This document shows positions 11,424 through 20,095 of a stretch of 25,798 nt of DNA, in pieces. A program made the translations under genes and the position numbers. Source of the DNA: Mucidula mucida (taxonomy: Eukaryota > Basidiomycota > Agaricomycetes > Agaricales > Physalacriaceae); contig JADNYV010000481.1 in NCBI GenBank assembly GCA_015501055.1, forward strand, positions 1 to 25,798. Reading direction: 5' to 3'. The notes beneath the pieces are model-generated. The model saw only the letters and a list, made by a program, of their open reading frames with translations. It made no database searches and was not told the origin of the DNA. How positions within the stretch are numbered: position 1 is the first letter of the stretch; the number at the start of each line of letters is the position of its first letter.

Positions 11424-12490
11424 TCATTGAAGCAATTGGTTGGCCATTATACTATGCATAGCCGAAGTAGCATGTAGTTCATCTGTCCATATGGCTCCAC
11501 CCTCGTCCGCTGTGTCGTCCTCGTCAAAGTCATAGTCCCTCGGATTATCAAGGATGTCCGTAAAGAGAACATGAGCCGAGAACAATGACACGGATGCCAG
11601 CGGTGTCTCTCGCGCAAACTCTAACACTCGAAAGTTCAGCTGCGAGTTCCAGGTGTTGACTCGACTTCGTAGGGTGAGGTGATCTTCAAGACCTGGAAAT
11701 CAATGTCTATTGAATGATTCGTGAAGTGTGCAAGCCAGAGTATGTACCTCCAGGAGAACGATCGACAGGGGGAACATCTATGAAAATAAAGTTTCGGGCA
11801 CCAGATTTGATGTATAGTCGGTGCGTTGCGTCCAGAATCTTCTCCACGATTTCGTCGAGATCGTCCTCTTCTGTCCTCCCACAATCGTTGATACCGAGGA
11901 AAATCACTAGTCACAGTAAGGCAAGTGGGCACAACAAGAGCACGCGCATTAAATAGGACGTACTATAACATGTGGTGGCTGGGTCCAATGCGGGCTTTGA
12001 TTCTGGTGTTTTCTTCGGAGGATATGCCGCAAAGAATCTTCCCAGCTGGTTGTCTAGATCGTCCTCTGCGGTTGCGCCAGGGGCAGACAAGTTACAGATG
12101 GATACATTACGCAGGCTGTTACGAGCTTGTAGGTGGTCCACCTGGATCGAAGTTTCGGCATCATGAAAGTATTCAGGCAAAAGATCTATTACCCAAGTCC
12201 TCTCATCGTCGTTTGACCCATTTCCTTCTTCGTCATACCTTGAGACGCTGTACGAGTCACCGCTAGGCAAACGATGAGGAGGTACTACGCCGAGATGCAG
12301 AGAACATTGAAACACACAATATTACCAGTGATTTCAACATGTCAGACCCAAGTAGATCAAGGGCAGAATGTGGGGATGGCGATCCCTCTGGAGCTTTTCG
12401 AGGGCGGTTGACGACAAGATTATCCAGTGTGTCCTGGGTTAGTGACTGCAATCGTTTGCGCTTCCCATGATTGGCAGAAGAAGAATCCAT
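11424..12490 (-). CDS. GDSL/SGNH-family hydrolase (acetylesterase-like), four exons
   Basis: The exons are 12490-12318, 12262-11964, 11906-11748 and 11692-11424, giving 299 aa, with introns of 55, 57 and 55 nt. The SGNH blocks appear in order: VIFGDSYS with nucleophile Ser61 (the Phe codon is made by the exon 1/2 join), NLSAPGAT (Gly120), FLGINDCG (Asn164) and WTDELHATSAMH (Asp281, His284). The FIFIDVPPVDRSPGG segment is typical of fungal CE16-like esterases. Known members remove acetyl or other short acyl groups, often from plant polysaccharides, and are usually secreted. This model has no signal peptide. Its first about 50 residues are polar and basic (HGKRKRLQ, NRPRKAPEGSPSP), so the product may be intracellular, or translation may start at Met51 (MLKSLVIFGDS). 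The acidic DFDEDDTADEGG loop near residue 265 is unusual. Substrate is unknown. Confidence 0.85.
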
Positions 12491-12810
12491 ATATCAGTGG
12501 AGCGTCGGGCTAGACTTGAATCTCCGTCCTAGTTTTCACTATCCTTCGATGCCTGCGTAAAAGACTAGGCAGGTATAAGTTGCATGAATAGCCAGATTAG
12601 GACGCTGATCGACGCGTGGGATCATCAATTCGACACGTGGCCTTCACTCGTTCTCAAATTTCAATAGCCAATAGCATTCATTGTCAACATTGACTCTGAG
12701 CATCGAACGCTTTCTCCGGTGTTTCTAGGCTATGAATCCTGGGTAGTACAAACTGAATACCTCAACTCTTCAGATTTTCATCAGAGCCTTCGCGAAGCGG
12801 ATCCTAACGG
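12491..12810. promoter_or_regulatory. Upstream region of the GDSL gene
   Basis: About 320 bp between the GDSL start codon and the APH-like scrap. It presumably carries the GDSL promoter on the minus strand. A small interrupted palindrome (TGCCT...AGGCA) is near 12551-12574. I see no upstream APH exon here with the usual kinase Brenner motif (HxDxxxxN). Confidence 0.3.
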
Positions 12811-12999
12811 ATGAGTGTGGGCCTTGTCGATTGGGAGATGGGCGGATTCTATCCAGAGTATTGGGAGATGTTGAAGGCGATGAATACTCGAGCAATCACC
12901 GATTCCAGCGATTGGCGGGAGCTTCTCCCCCAATGTATTATGGGCTATGATCAAGAAATCGCTGTTGATCGCATGATAGAGAACACTTTACTGAAGTGA
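12811..12999 (+). pseudogene. C-terminal fragment of an APH/choline-kinase-like protein
   Basis: The 62-codon frame starts with GLVDWEMGGFYPEYWEMLKA, which matches the metal-binding DWE motif region of fungal aminoglycoside-phosphotransferase-like (APH) kinases, where GL(V/I)DWEMAGFYPEYWE is common. It ends with a plausible C-terminus (AVDRMIENTLLK). An in-frame TAA lies two codons before the ATG at 12811. No N-lobe, ATP-binding or catalytic HxDxxxxN segment was found in the preceding 320 bp. It is therefore a truncated relic without catalytic potential. It ends 40 bp from a TTTATT (AATAAA on -) that follows the TAF4-like relic on the opposite strand. Confidence 0.65.
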
Positions 13000-13038
13000 C
13001 AGGCGTACAATGTCAGTCTGCTTTCTATGGGGGTTCTC

Positions 13039-13044
13039 TTTATT
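13039..13044 (-). terminator. AATAAA polyadenylation-type signal
   Basis: TTTATT on + reads AATAAA on -. It lies about 45 bp beyond the last frame of the TAF4-like relic, where a 3'-end signal would be expected. This suggests the copied segment once included its 3' end. Confidence 0.35.
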
Positions 13045-13087
13045 TTCCGAAGTACACACATATAACAGTATCACTGGCAGGAAGTTT

Positions 13088-13408
13088 CTAATAACACTGT
13101 GCGAGCGCAAGTAGTACTGTTATGCGGACGTCGAGGAGCGAGTTCGGGTGGGCGGCAGGAGCAGCTGCGTGTGCGGCGGCCATATCTGTGCGTTCTTTCC
13201 GTTCTCGTATCTCTTCTTCGCGTTCGACTTTTTCGAGTGTTTTGCAACGTCGTTTCGGACCAGGATGCTCCACATTGGCTTCCCATCAACGTAGAGTGAT
13301 GCCGGGTGGTCAGATTGGGTGTCTGTACGATGATGCGCAGCGGCTATCATGCCTGTTATGAGATCCTGGAGGCGTGCACGAAGGGCAAGCGCCAGGTAGT
13401 TGACGGAT
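13088..13408 (-). pseudogene. Broken C-terminal segment of TAF4 (TFIID subunit)
   Basis: Two overlapping minus-strand frames together resemble the C-terminal part of fungal TAF4, the TFIID subunit that pairs with TAF12. The first frame, from a GTACAG acceptor at 13409-13414, reads SVNYLALALRARLQDLITGM, then PASLYVDGKPMWSILVRNDV. At about 13236-13246 the homology jumps to another frame, TLEKVEREEEIRERKERTDM followed by AAAHAAA. A deletion of 3n+1 nt best explains the jump. The frame then stops where TAF4 normally continues through a conserved tail. No N-terminal exons were seen upstream on this strand within about 150 bp. TAF4 is generally essential, so an intact copy should exist elsewhere in the genome; this is a truncated, frameshifted duplicate. 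A more diverged relative is at 11119-11331. Confidence 0.65.
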
Positions 13409-13709
13409 CTGTACGCATTGCTACGATTCAAGTAACTGACGTGCTATTAGGATTGACAAATGTAGAGAGCAAAATTAAGAAGATTTGAACGGGCTGAAAT
13501 GTCAGTTGGGGTAGAGCTAGTTGCTCAGCGAATATCAGAGTGAGGTGCCTTCGGCGCCAGTGTGAACATGTGCGCTAAAGCGTGGGAAAAGGCATGCGCG
13601 GTGTCGGGCCGAAGTCGATCGCGACTTGCCCGTACCACCATCGCTGAAGTGTTAATGTCGTACCCATGCACCTTTTACGTCCCTATAGCTGCGATTCCAA
13701 ACGTCGAAT
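13409..13709. other. Intergenic stretch with TAF4-relic intron-like sequence
   Basis: 13409-13482 carries the segments shared with 11219-11283. The remainder leads to the start codon at 13710 and has an open + frame (13562-13861) of doubtful meaning that overlaps the next gene in another frame. The promoter of the 13710 gene must lie here. Confidence 0.35.
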
Positions 13710-15204
13710 ATGACAGATTTTTACGACGAGTGCGTAGAAGGCGTACATCAAAGGCGTCCGATTTACTTACCATCTCCAGCGATGAAATGTCCCGTCCGCC
13801 ATCGTGCGCACTTTCCACGTACGACGCACTACTCGTCTTCGCTACCCATTCCTTACAATGACCTAGGATTTGTAAAGATACGCCGAAGTTTATGATTTGG
13901 AGAAGTTACTTTCGATCGTCCAATGTTTTCATCAAAACTTCTCGCGGGAAATCCCCTGCAGCCCTCGCTCGTCTTCAACATCTCAAGGAAGTCACCCTGC
14001 CCTTCCCCCCACTGTCGCCGATGGCCACCGCTGTTATTCATTCTACAACGGCATCAAAAGCAACTGGCCCACGAGTCCGGATGTCGAGGATACACACGAT
14101 TTCTCCACCAACTACCCCTACCTCGGCACTATATGGGAGCAGCATCGAAAATACACTCATAGTACGGAGACCTCTTTCCGCCGGTTCTTCGACAATCTTA
14201 TCACTACTGCCTTTGGGTCGGGAGAAGACGATGAGATAAGGTCAGTTTGATCCAAGCTGTCCTTCAAAATCTCATTTTCTTCGCAAAATCAGATTCGAGA
14301 ACACGTATCCCGTTCCGGACACGCCCCAGTTTAGACAGAAAATAATATCGGTCGCTTCGACCTGGCCTGGATATGTCGAATCGATAACAAACATTTCCAG
14401 AATTGCCAGCCACAAGAGAATCGCAATCTGAATCCCTTTTGCATCGGCCAAGATGGCATTCTCCTTCTCATAATTATCGGTTTTCTGACAGAGTACAAGC
14501 TCGGTGACCTATACTATGTCAGAAATCAGGTCATCCTTGGCCTCATGACCTGTTCTCTTCACTTGCGACGTCTCGGGATTCGCGATGTGGCGATTTACGG
14601 GTTGGCAATAGACTCGTCCCACCAGAAGGAACTGTGGACAGCCGCTATAGATGTATGTCTGCGTCTAAACCTCCGTTTCTCATATTAACAGCGCTCTCAG
14701 CACCAAGGACGCATAGAACTTGATTATGCAGATGCCAGTCTCGTTCTGGATGAGCGGACTCCGGAAGGAGCTCTCAAGCTTCACTTCTTCATGCTCAACA
14801 TGAAGCAGCACCTGAGTGAGACTCTTCTGCCGAAACTACAAGAGCTGAAGAGTGAAGATCTCAAGAACCCGGAGTTTGACTGGGTTAGCAATGGTTGCAC
14901 GTCTTTCATGAATAATGATGCAGTCGGTTTCTGGCCTGATGAGGATCGAGCCGGTTCCGGAGCTAGCGGAAGTTGTTCTGAGGATGGAACATCGCGGAGC
15001 GAGTCTGGCAGCGGACGATCGTATCCATCTCCTTTCCAACTTGGGACGAAGAGAAAGCGCAAGTATCAAGATGCGTTCAGCCCATCGAGGCCATCATTTT
15101 CCTGCGGAATACTTCGGATTCCAACGCCCGTAGTGAACGCTCTTCCCACCTGGGTCAACAGTTCTGCTGAGGAATTGGATCAGATGCTCATGGTACCACG
15201 ATGA
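13710..15204 (+). CDS. Uncharacterised fungal protein, five exons
   Basis: The exons are 13710-13834, 13878-14240, 14293-14350, 14401-14652 and 14701-15204, giving 433 aa. The introns (43, 52, 50, 48 nt) keep one frame. Landmarks are YAEVYDLEKLLSIVQCFHQN near residue 43, PYLGTIWEQHRKY near 118, and a central hydrophobic/beta-like segment (DGILLLIIIGFLTEYKLGD, then LGLMTCSLHLRRLGIRDVAIYG, about residues 195-245). The C-terminal quarter is Ser/Gly/acidic-rich and polar with a basic GTKRKRKYQ patch that could act as a nuclear signal. The central pattern resembles orphan Agaricomycete proteins I have seen without assigned function. I recognise no catalytic motif. The last intron has an alternative acceptor 9 nt earlier, adding three residues. 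The start at 13710 is the first ATG joining exon 2 in frame; a further upstream exon cannot be excluded. Confidence 0.7.
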
Positions 15205-15677
15205 TTGAAGCGTTAATGGTTGGCGCATATGAAGGTCTTTTTCACAATCCTCAATCCTTGTAGAGCGTAACCATCAGTTCGTACCATTTTTTCATTCCGT
15301 GTCCATTGTTGCCTCTTTACTTATAAGTATCATAGATTGTTGTACCATCACCTGTATGTTGTACCACCACATCTGAATCGTCTCTAAATACTGGCATACG
15401 AAATTAATAGAACTAATTACCGTGTATCTCCCAAAGTAATGATCTTACTTATGCAGCCTTGCGCTGCAAATGAATAGTATTCTGAATATCAACACAAGCA
15501 TGGAGCAAGGCTTAGAAACGGTCAGAACACATATCATCGAAACTACAATTCGCCTGACTTCGAGGATAGTACGCAAGGATCATGAAAAGCAAAAGCACCA
15601 GCACAGTATCGCTGTAAAACCTCCTCGTATTTACTAGGAGATCTAAGGACCTAAAGAAGCTACCGAAGACTCACGAG
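15205..15677. other. 3' flank of the uncharacterised gene, no gene
   Basis: AT-rich 3' flank without ORFs of interest. A 14-bp direct repeat TGTTGTACC(A)(T/C)CAC occurs at 15338-15351 and 15357-15370, 5 bp apart, probably in the 3' UTR of the gene ending at 15204. Confidence 0.4.
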
Positions 15678-17216
15678 TTACGGAAGCGGCCTGACGAGTA
15701 TCCGAGAGATAACATCGAGCTCCTCCCTTGTCAATAGCGTACGGGCAATCAATACCAATACGTTTAGATTGTCGGGTGGGGCGGTTAAAGTCTGCTCCTC
15801 TTCCTCGGGGCTAGATTTCCACGAGGATAGACCACAGGCAAAGACTATAATACGATAAACTGGACGGCGTAGAACCGGATATGAGGAACACAACGGGAGA
15901 GACGCTGGGGTTAGCAGCTTACTCTGGAATGCGAGGGGAGCTTCGCCGATGGAGGAACTGGTAACCAGCGACAGAGAACGGCTGTACGTATCCTTGGTTC
16001 AGTACTCCAGTGGCTCCGTTGTGCAGGCAAGTGTGCGGTCCGATTGGCCTCAGTGGGGCTGGATTACATTTTCACGAAACCTTTTCTCCCCGAATGCAGA
16101 CAAGTACATCCGTACCGTAGGGAATCGAACACACCGCATGACTTTGACTGCGATACTGAGGTTATTCGTCGGTCACAAACGTACTGATATAATAATACCT
16201 TCGGCATTAGTAACAGAAGCTCTACGGGACCGCTTGGATCAGAGAGTCGAGACTCGAGACAGTGCGGCGGTGACATCTGGCCGTGGGTGAGAGTCCATAC
16301 ATAAGGACAAAGAACCGGAGACAGCTGTGACACCGAGGTTTGGACGAATATCTTTCGGTTATGAACCAGTTTGACTGCAACGATTTTTTAGCTTCCACGG
16401 TACCGCCGTAAAGGTTAAAGTTGCGCTATGATACCATTTACTTACCTTGTCTGAACGATGCGATTAGAACGGTTACATACCTACTGACAGTCAAGCAGCT
16501 TCGCCAAGGCTTGGAACTGAGGGTGTTCGTTGTCGTTTCTCGGCGGTAGGAGAGGGACGGGGATAGTAATTTTCTTGTTACAAGACTCTTGGAGATCATA
16601 TAAAACCCCAGAACGTTGAGAGACGAAAGCTGCTAGTCCTATAAAGAAACAGACCTTCACACATGAGTAGGCCCGAGGACTCCGGAGTAGCTGCAGATTA
16701 GCATCATTAAAGACGGACCTGTCGTCCAAGGTCTGTCCCCTAGACTCAAGACGCCGAGGTTTGGACGCATGAGGTCATAGAGTGCTCTGCGAATCACCGT
16801 TCTGGATCCATCCTTCCCAGGACGAAGAAGAACGCGTACTCCTTGAAGAAGGCTTTCAGTGATGCAATTGATTCAGCTGAGGCGTCTGCCGATGTATGTC
16901 CTAGTGCGAGAAAAACAAGAAATATACAGGTCGAGCAGAAAGAAAGAGGTCACTCGCGTAAGTAGAAACGTAGGTCGGGCACGTGCTCAGACCATTCCCA
17001 TCGGAGTCTTCACCTCCAATCAATTGAGAAGTGTACCCTTAGCTCTGCACCCGACGCTCTCGTCCGATCTGTAGTCAATACGCCGTTGATCATGAGACAG
17101 ACCTTCCAAGCCACCCATTTGTTAGCTCTTCGGCTCTTCCAGCTCAGTCTGTGGATATAGCGAGAGGGAAGCTCCGGTGTAGTATTCTCGATCGAAGTAT
17201 ATTCTGAATTGGACAT
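15678..17216 (-). other. Coding-like minus-strand pieces of an unidentified, possibly decayed gene
   Basis: Several segments look coding but do not form one clean model. From 5' to 3' on -: 17216-17104 (MSNSEYTSIENTTPELPSRY, then HRLSWKSRRANKWVAW, ending at AAG|GTCTGT); 16875-16720 (SLLQGVRVLLRPGKDGSRTV, then YDLMRPNLGVLSLGDRP); 16726-16484 in a shifted frame (DDRSVFNDANLQLLRSPRAY, then LPPRNDNEHPQFQALAKLL); 16385-16064; and a likely last exon 15923-15678 after acceptor TTCCAG (SKLLTPASLPL ... APPDNLNVLVLIARTLL, TREELDVISRILVRPLP, stop). The overlap of the 16875-16720 and 16726-16484 frames leaves no room for an intron, so a frameshift is likely. A 21-bp near-repeat encoding RPNLGV occurs twice (see findings). 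No family recognised. Confidence 0.35.
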
Positions 17217-17509
17217 CACCGTTCCAGACTGGAGACTAGAAAGACTCGTGCTTCAACCCAGGTTCCACTATCCGTTCAATGCTTCTCTCTTCTTGATCCT
17301 GCCTGCCTTCTCTCTTTGAACTCTACCGCAATATGTCGATCACTCTTGATGTTATAGGGAATAGTTAGGCCAGCTCGAATGATAGCGCGTCGAGATGCTG
17401 TAAACTCCAGAGACATTCGAAAAGAGGACTTGTGCGTAGCTATTGTCCGAATGGTGCTGTCGAAAGGATATTAGCAATCATTAAAGCAATCACCTACAGA
17501 CAAAACAGT
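17217..17509. other. Intergenic, nothing recognised
   Basis: About 290 bp between the minus-strand relic and the end of the CRAL-TRIO gene. It presumably holds the 3' flank of the latter. No ORF or repeat of note. Confidence 0.4.
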
Positions 17510-18524
17510 TCAGTCTAGATCCTTCGTCGCCTTCACCGTGCCATCGACGTATACAGCTGGACCTTTGGGTATCTCGGGCATAACAGCTCTTATCGAGTTA
17601 TCAAGGAGAGGTTCATCATGAAATGACCATTCCAGAGCGCCACCGTACGCTTTAGGCAGATCCTCCTCGTGTACGACCTCTTTGAGTTTGTCCATATCCT
17701 TTGCCAGAATGTAGATCTTATCCCGTGTCACTTCGTCAAACCAGCCTTTAATCCAGCCCCAAATTATTGGAAAGAACGACGGTGCGTTCACCACGGCGAT
17801 ACGATGGAGCGTCTCGGGATAGTTGGCCGTGGTTAGCTTGGACGCTTCTTGAAGATGGGAGCGCAGAGAGATCAGACTGCCCAAGGTCAGAGATGAGAGG
17901 TCGATTATGGTCGTGGATGAGGATATGGTTTCGCCAGTAGGATGAACGTGGGTGCAGAGAGGCATAACAAGATTGACCATCGATTCATACAGAGACACTC
18001 TATGAGAGATGGTCTAGAACGGGTATGTGTGGAGAGTCGAGGAAACGTACATTCGTTCGTAGCGTCTTGGTGGCGCAACGGCATGCAGCTCGTCATAAAG
18101 CGGGCGCACCGAGGCGATGTGGTACACATACAGAGGCTTGCCTTCCTGGCCGTCTCTCAGTAGAAATTGATGAATAGTAAAGTAAAACGCACCTTGTCCC
18201 TTCTTCCCGTCCATCTTGGATAGAACCGTTTAGATGAATGGAATTCATGCTCCGGAAAGGTGCGATACAGTGTGTCAACGTCGTGTTTCTTCCTCCATGC
18301 TTCTGTATCCGCAAACTGGTTCTGCGCAGCAGCAATGTCGTACTTTCGGGCACACAAGAAGCGGCTGGTTATATCGGTGTTGGTAGCAGCCCATGATGAG
18401 CGGAAGGGAGAACTGACAGAAGGGTTGCGTCGCTGTGAGATGCCTTTTCCGTTTCCGTGGCAGGCATATACAGATCGGCTTTGATCAATGCATCCTTGAA
18501 GGTCTCTAGTTCACTGGCAGTCAT
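17510..18524 (-). CDS. CRAL-TRIO (Sec14-like) lipid-binding protein, four exons
   Basis: The exons are 18524-18418, 18364-18193, 18145-18051 and 17999-17510, giving 287 aa, with introns of 53, 47 and 51 nt. The N-terminal CRAL-TRIO helix region has DATLLRFLCARKYDIAAAQ (the junction of exons 1 and 2 restores the family's DxxLLRFLRARK motif). The CRAL-TRIO fold spans roughly residues 92-250, with KPLYVYHIASV, TTIIDLSSLTLG, the diagnostic NYPETLHRIAVVNAPSFF, IIWGWIKGWFDEVTRDKIYI, and DLPKAYGGALEW near the end. Proteins of this family bind and exchange phosphatidylinositol or other lipophilic ligands at membranes and influence lipid signalling. The ligand here cannot be predicted. The gene starts 47 bp after the phosphatase stop codon on the same strand. 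An earlier in-frame ATG at 18572 would overlap that stop; the ATG at 18524 (MTASELETFK) fits the family better. Confidence 0.9.
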
Positions 18525-18571
18525 GGTAGCGGTACAAGGTACAGTACATCGACAAACAGAACCGGTAGGCA

Positions 18572-19612
18572 TCAGGTTGACCCGTCACCCGATAGTATGG
18601 CGTGTAACATCTCGTATATCAGAATGACTTGCTCGTTTCGTTGCACCATGCACGGCCGCTGCTCCCGCAAAAAATCTATCTCCTCCACCACTGCATCATC
18701 CATCGGTACTGGACCTAGTTGAGACTGTGGTATAGCCTCGGGTCGGGTTGGGTACTTTGCAGACGGCAGCACCTGATGTGCGCGTAGGAGGGAGGCCAGA
18801 GCAATGAAGGAGCCAGTGCGTCCAACGCCGGCAGAGCACCCCACGACAACAGGCGGGTCATCCGCAGAAAGGGATTTATTTGTACTTTCGACGAGCTTCA
18901 ACAAGGAGAACAACGTCTGGCGATCGTCGTCGGTAGGAACTCCATGGTCTGGCCATGCATCGTAGAGAATATGTTTGAAGGTGTAAGGTTTTTCATTGCC
19001 GGCGGAACGTATAGAGACGGTGCTTATGAGGCAGGAGGCACTCTCGATGTATTCAGCATTGTCGAGTGTGGCTTCGAGGGGCGGCAGCTCACAATCAGTC
19101 TCCGGATCGAGTATCATTGTGTCGCCTATAGTAGATGGGAAATATGGATGGGCTTTTGTGATGCCGGACTCGATGTGGCGCGTTAATTGGACAACGGTCC
19201 GTACATGAGACGTGCGAGAATTGGCCGGCGTTAAGACGGGATTCAGGAGGAGACTGAGAAACGCGTGGGACGTGCTGGGAAGAGGCGCCTGAGCGGCAAT
19301 CCACCATTTTCCGCCGTGACGCTCAAGCACCCAGCTGGCGTTCAGGTAACGAGACCCGATGTGAATTTGGTTCCGATCGTATGGACAAATGTCCATGTAG
19401 CGGTTGAATTCATGCTTTCGCATGCCATCTTCAACAGAGTAGTGGGAGACAGTGGACGGATTCACGTCGGTGACCTGGCTTTGGCGATATGGATCCGATA
19501 TCCATCGCGCTTGTGCGCGCTGATACTCGCGTTGTGACAGCACTTGAAGAGGATTCATATCGGATTTTTTCCCACGGATCCGTGCCCTCTGCACCCATGT
19601 CTTTATGTTCAT
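18572..19612 (-). CDS. Protein tyrosine phosphatase (classical PTP domain), single exon
   Basis: A 346-aa uninterrupted ORF removes phosphate from phosphotyrosine in signalling. The classical elements are present in order: LSQREYQRAQARW near residue 25, the NRYMDICPYD pNRY-type motif (70-79), the substrate-side YLNASWV (89-95), WIAAQAP (104-110), the WPDHGVP acid loop with Asp222, the P-loop GCSAGVGRTG with nucleophile Cys259 and Arg265, and the Q-loop MVQRNEQ (Gln324, Gln328). The residue before the catalytic Cys is Gly rather than the usual His. All catalytic residues are otherwise there, so the enzyme is probably active. Start: the ATG at 19612 overlaps the divergent NR2C2AP-like gene by 16 bp; Met22 at 19549 would avoid this. 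The stop lies 47 bp before the CRAL-TRIO start. The product is probably cytosolic, with no signal peptide or membrane segment. Confidence 0.93.
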   Translation of the reverse strand: MNIKTWVQRARIRGKKSDMNPLQVLSQREYQRAQARWISDPYRQSQVTDVNPSTVSHYSVEDGMRKHEFNRYMDICPYDRNQIHIGSRYLNASWVLERHGGKWWIAAQAPLPSTSHAFLSLLLNPVLTPANSRTSHVRTVVQLTRHIESGITKAHPYFPSTIGDTMILDPETDCELPPLEATLDNAEYIESASCLISTVSIRSAGNEKPYTFKHILYDAWPDHGVPTDDDRQTLFSLLKLVESTNKSLSADDPPVVVGCSAGVGRTGSFIALASLLRAHQVLPSAKYPTRPEAIPQSQLGPVPMDDAVVEEIDFLREQRPCMVQRNEQVILIYEMLHAILSGDGST

Positions 19613-20095
19613 CAGCGACAAAAATCAAGTAAGTGCTCGTTGAATGGTTGCACTGCAGGCCTGACCATAGAATAGAGTGAGCTCTACCCTCGAGAAATCA
19701 ACGGGGAAAGCCAACCTGATTGATGGCAATCCCGAGACGTGTTGGACGAGCCAACAGGTAGGTAATCAACAGAGATGGGTACGATGGACTGATGCAGCTG
19801 TCAGGGTTTACCACAATACATTCAGCTGACTTTCACGGCCCCAGTAACTCCGAAAGTCCTATGCGTCACATTCCAGGGAGGTTTCGTGGGCACAGAATGT
19901 GAGGTGCAGACTCCCAGTCAGGAAGGCTGGTGCGCCGTGCAGAAAGTGTATCCCGAGGATGTAAATCGGGAGCAGAAGTTTCACCTCAACGAGGCACAGT
20001 TTTACGAAATAGTGGCGGTTCGGCTAGTCTTTCTCAAAAGCTCGGATTTGTTTGGGAGGATAACGATATATAAATTAGACCTGCTTAGTGAATGA
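19597..20095 (+). CDS. NR2C2AP-like protein with F5/8 type C (discoidin-like) domain, three exons
   Basis: The exons are 19597-19628, 19676-19757 and 19805-20095, giving 134 aa, with two 47-nt introns. The protein aligns by eye along its length with human nuclear receptor 2C2-associated protein (139 aa) and its fungal homologues. KVSSTLEKSTGKANLIDG and ETCWTSQQGLPQYIQL correspond to the start of the discoidin fold, VTFQGGFVGTEC is the hallmark central strand and loop, KVYPEDVNREQKFHL follows, and DLFGRITIYKLDLL forms the last strand. The fold is a galactose-binding-like beta sandwich; its biological partner in fungi is unknown. The alternative reading from ATG 19605 (MFISDKNQ) needs another acceptor and fits less well than MSLCSSATKIK followed by VSSTLEK. 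The start overlaps the divergent phosphatase start. Confidence 0.85.

Noticed and set aside
11219..13482. LTRs of a retrotransposon
   Set aside because: The matching segments are short (36 and 22 bp), diverged and related to TAF4 sequence, and no gag/pol-like coding lies between them.
15338..15370. 14-bp direct repeat
   Set aside because: Only two units in AT-rich 3' flank; plausible by chance or as minor UTR duplication.
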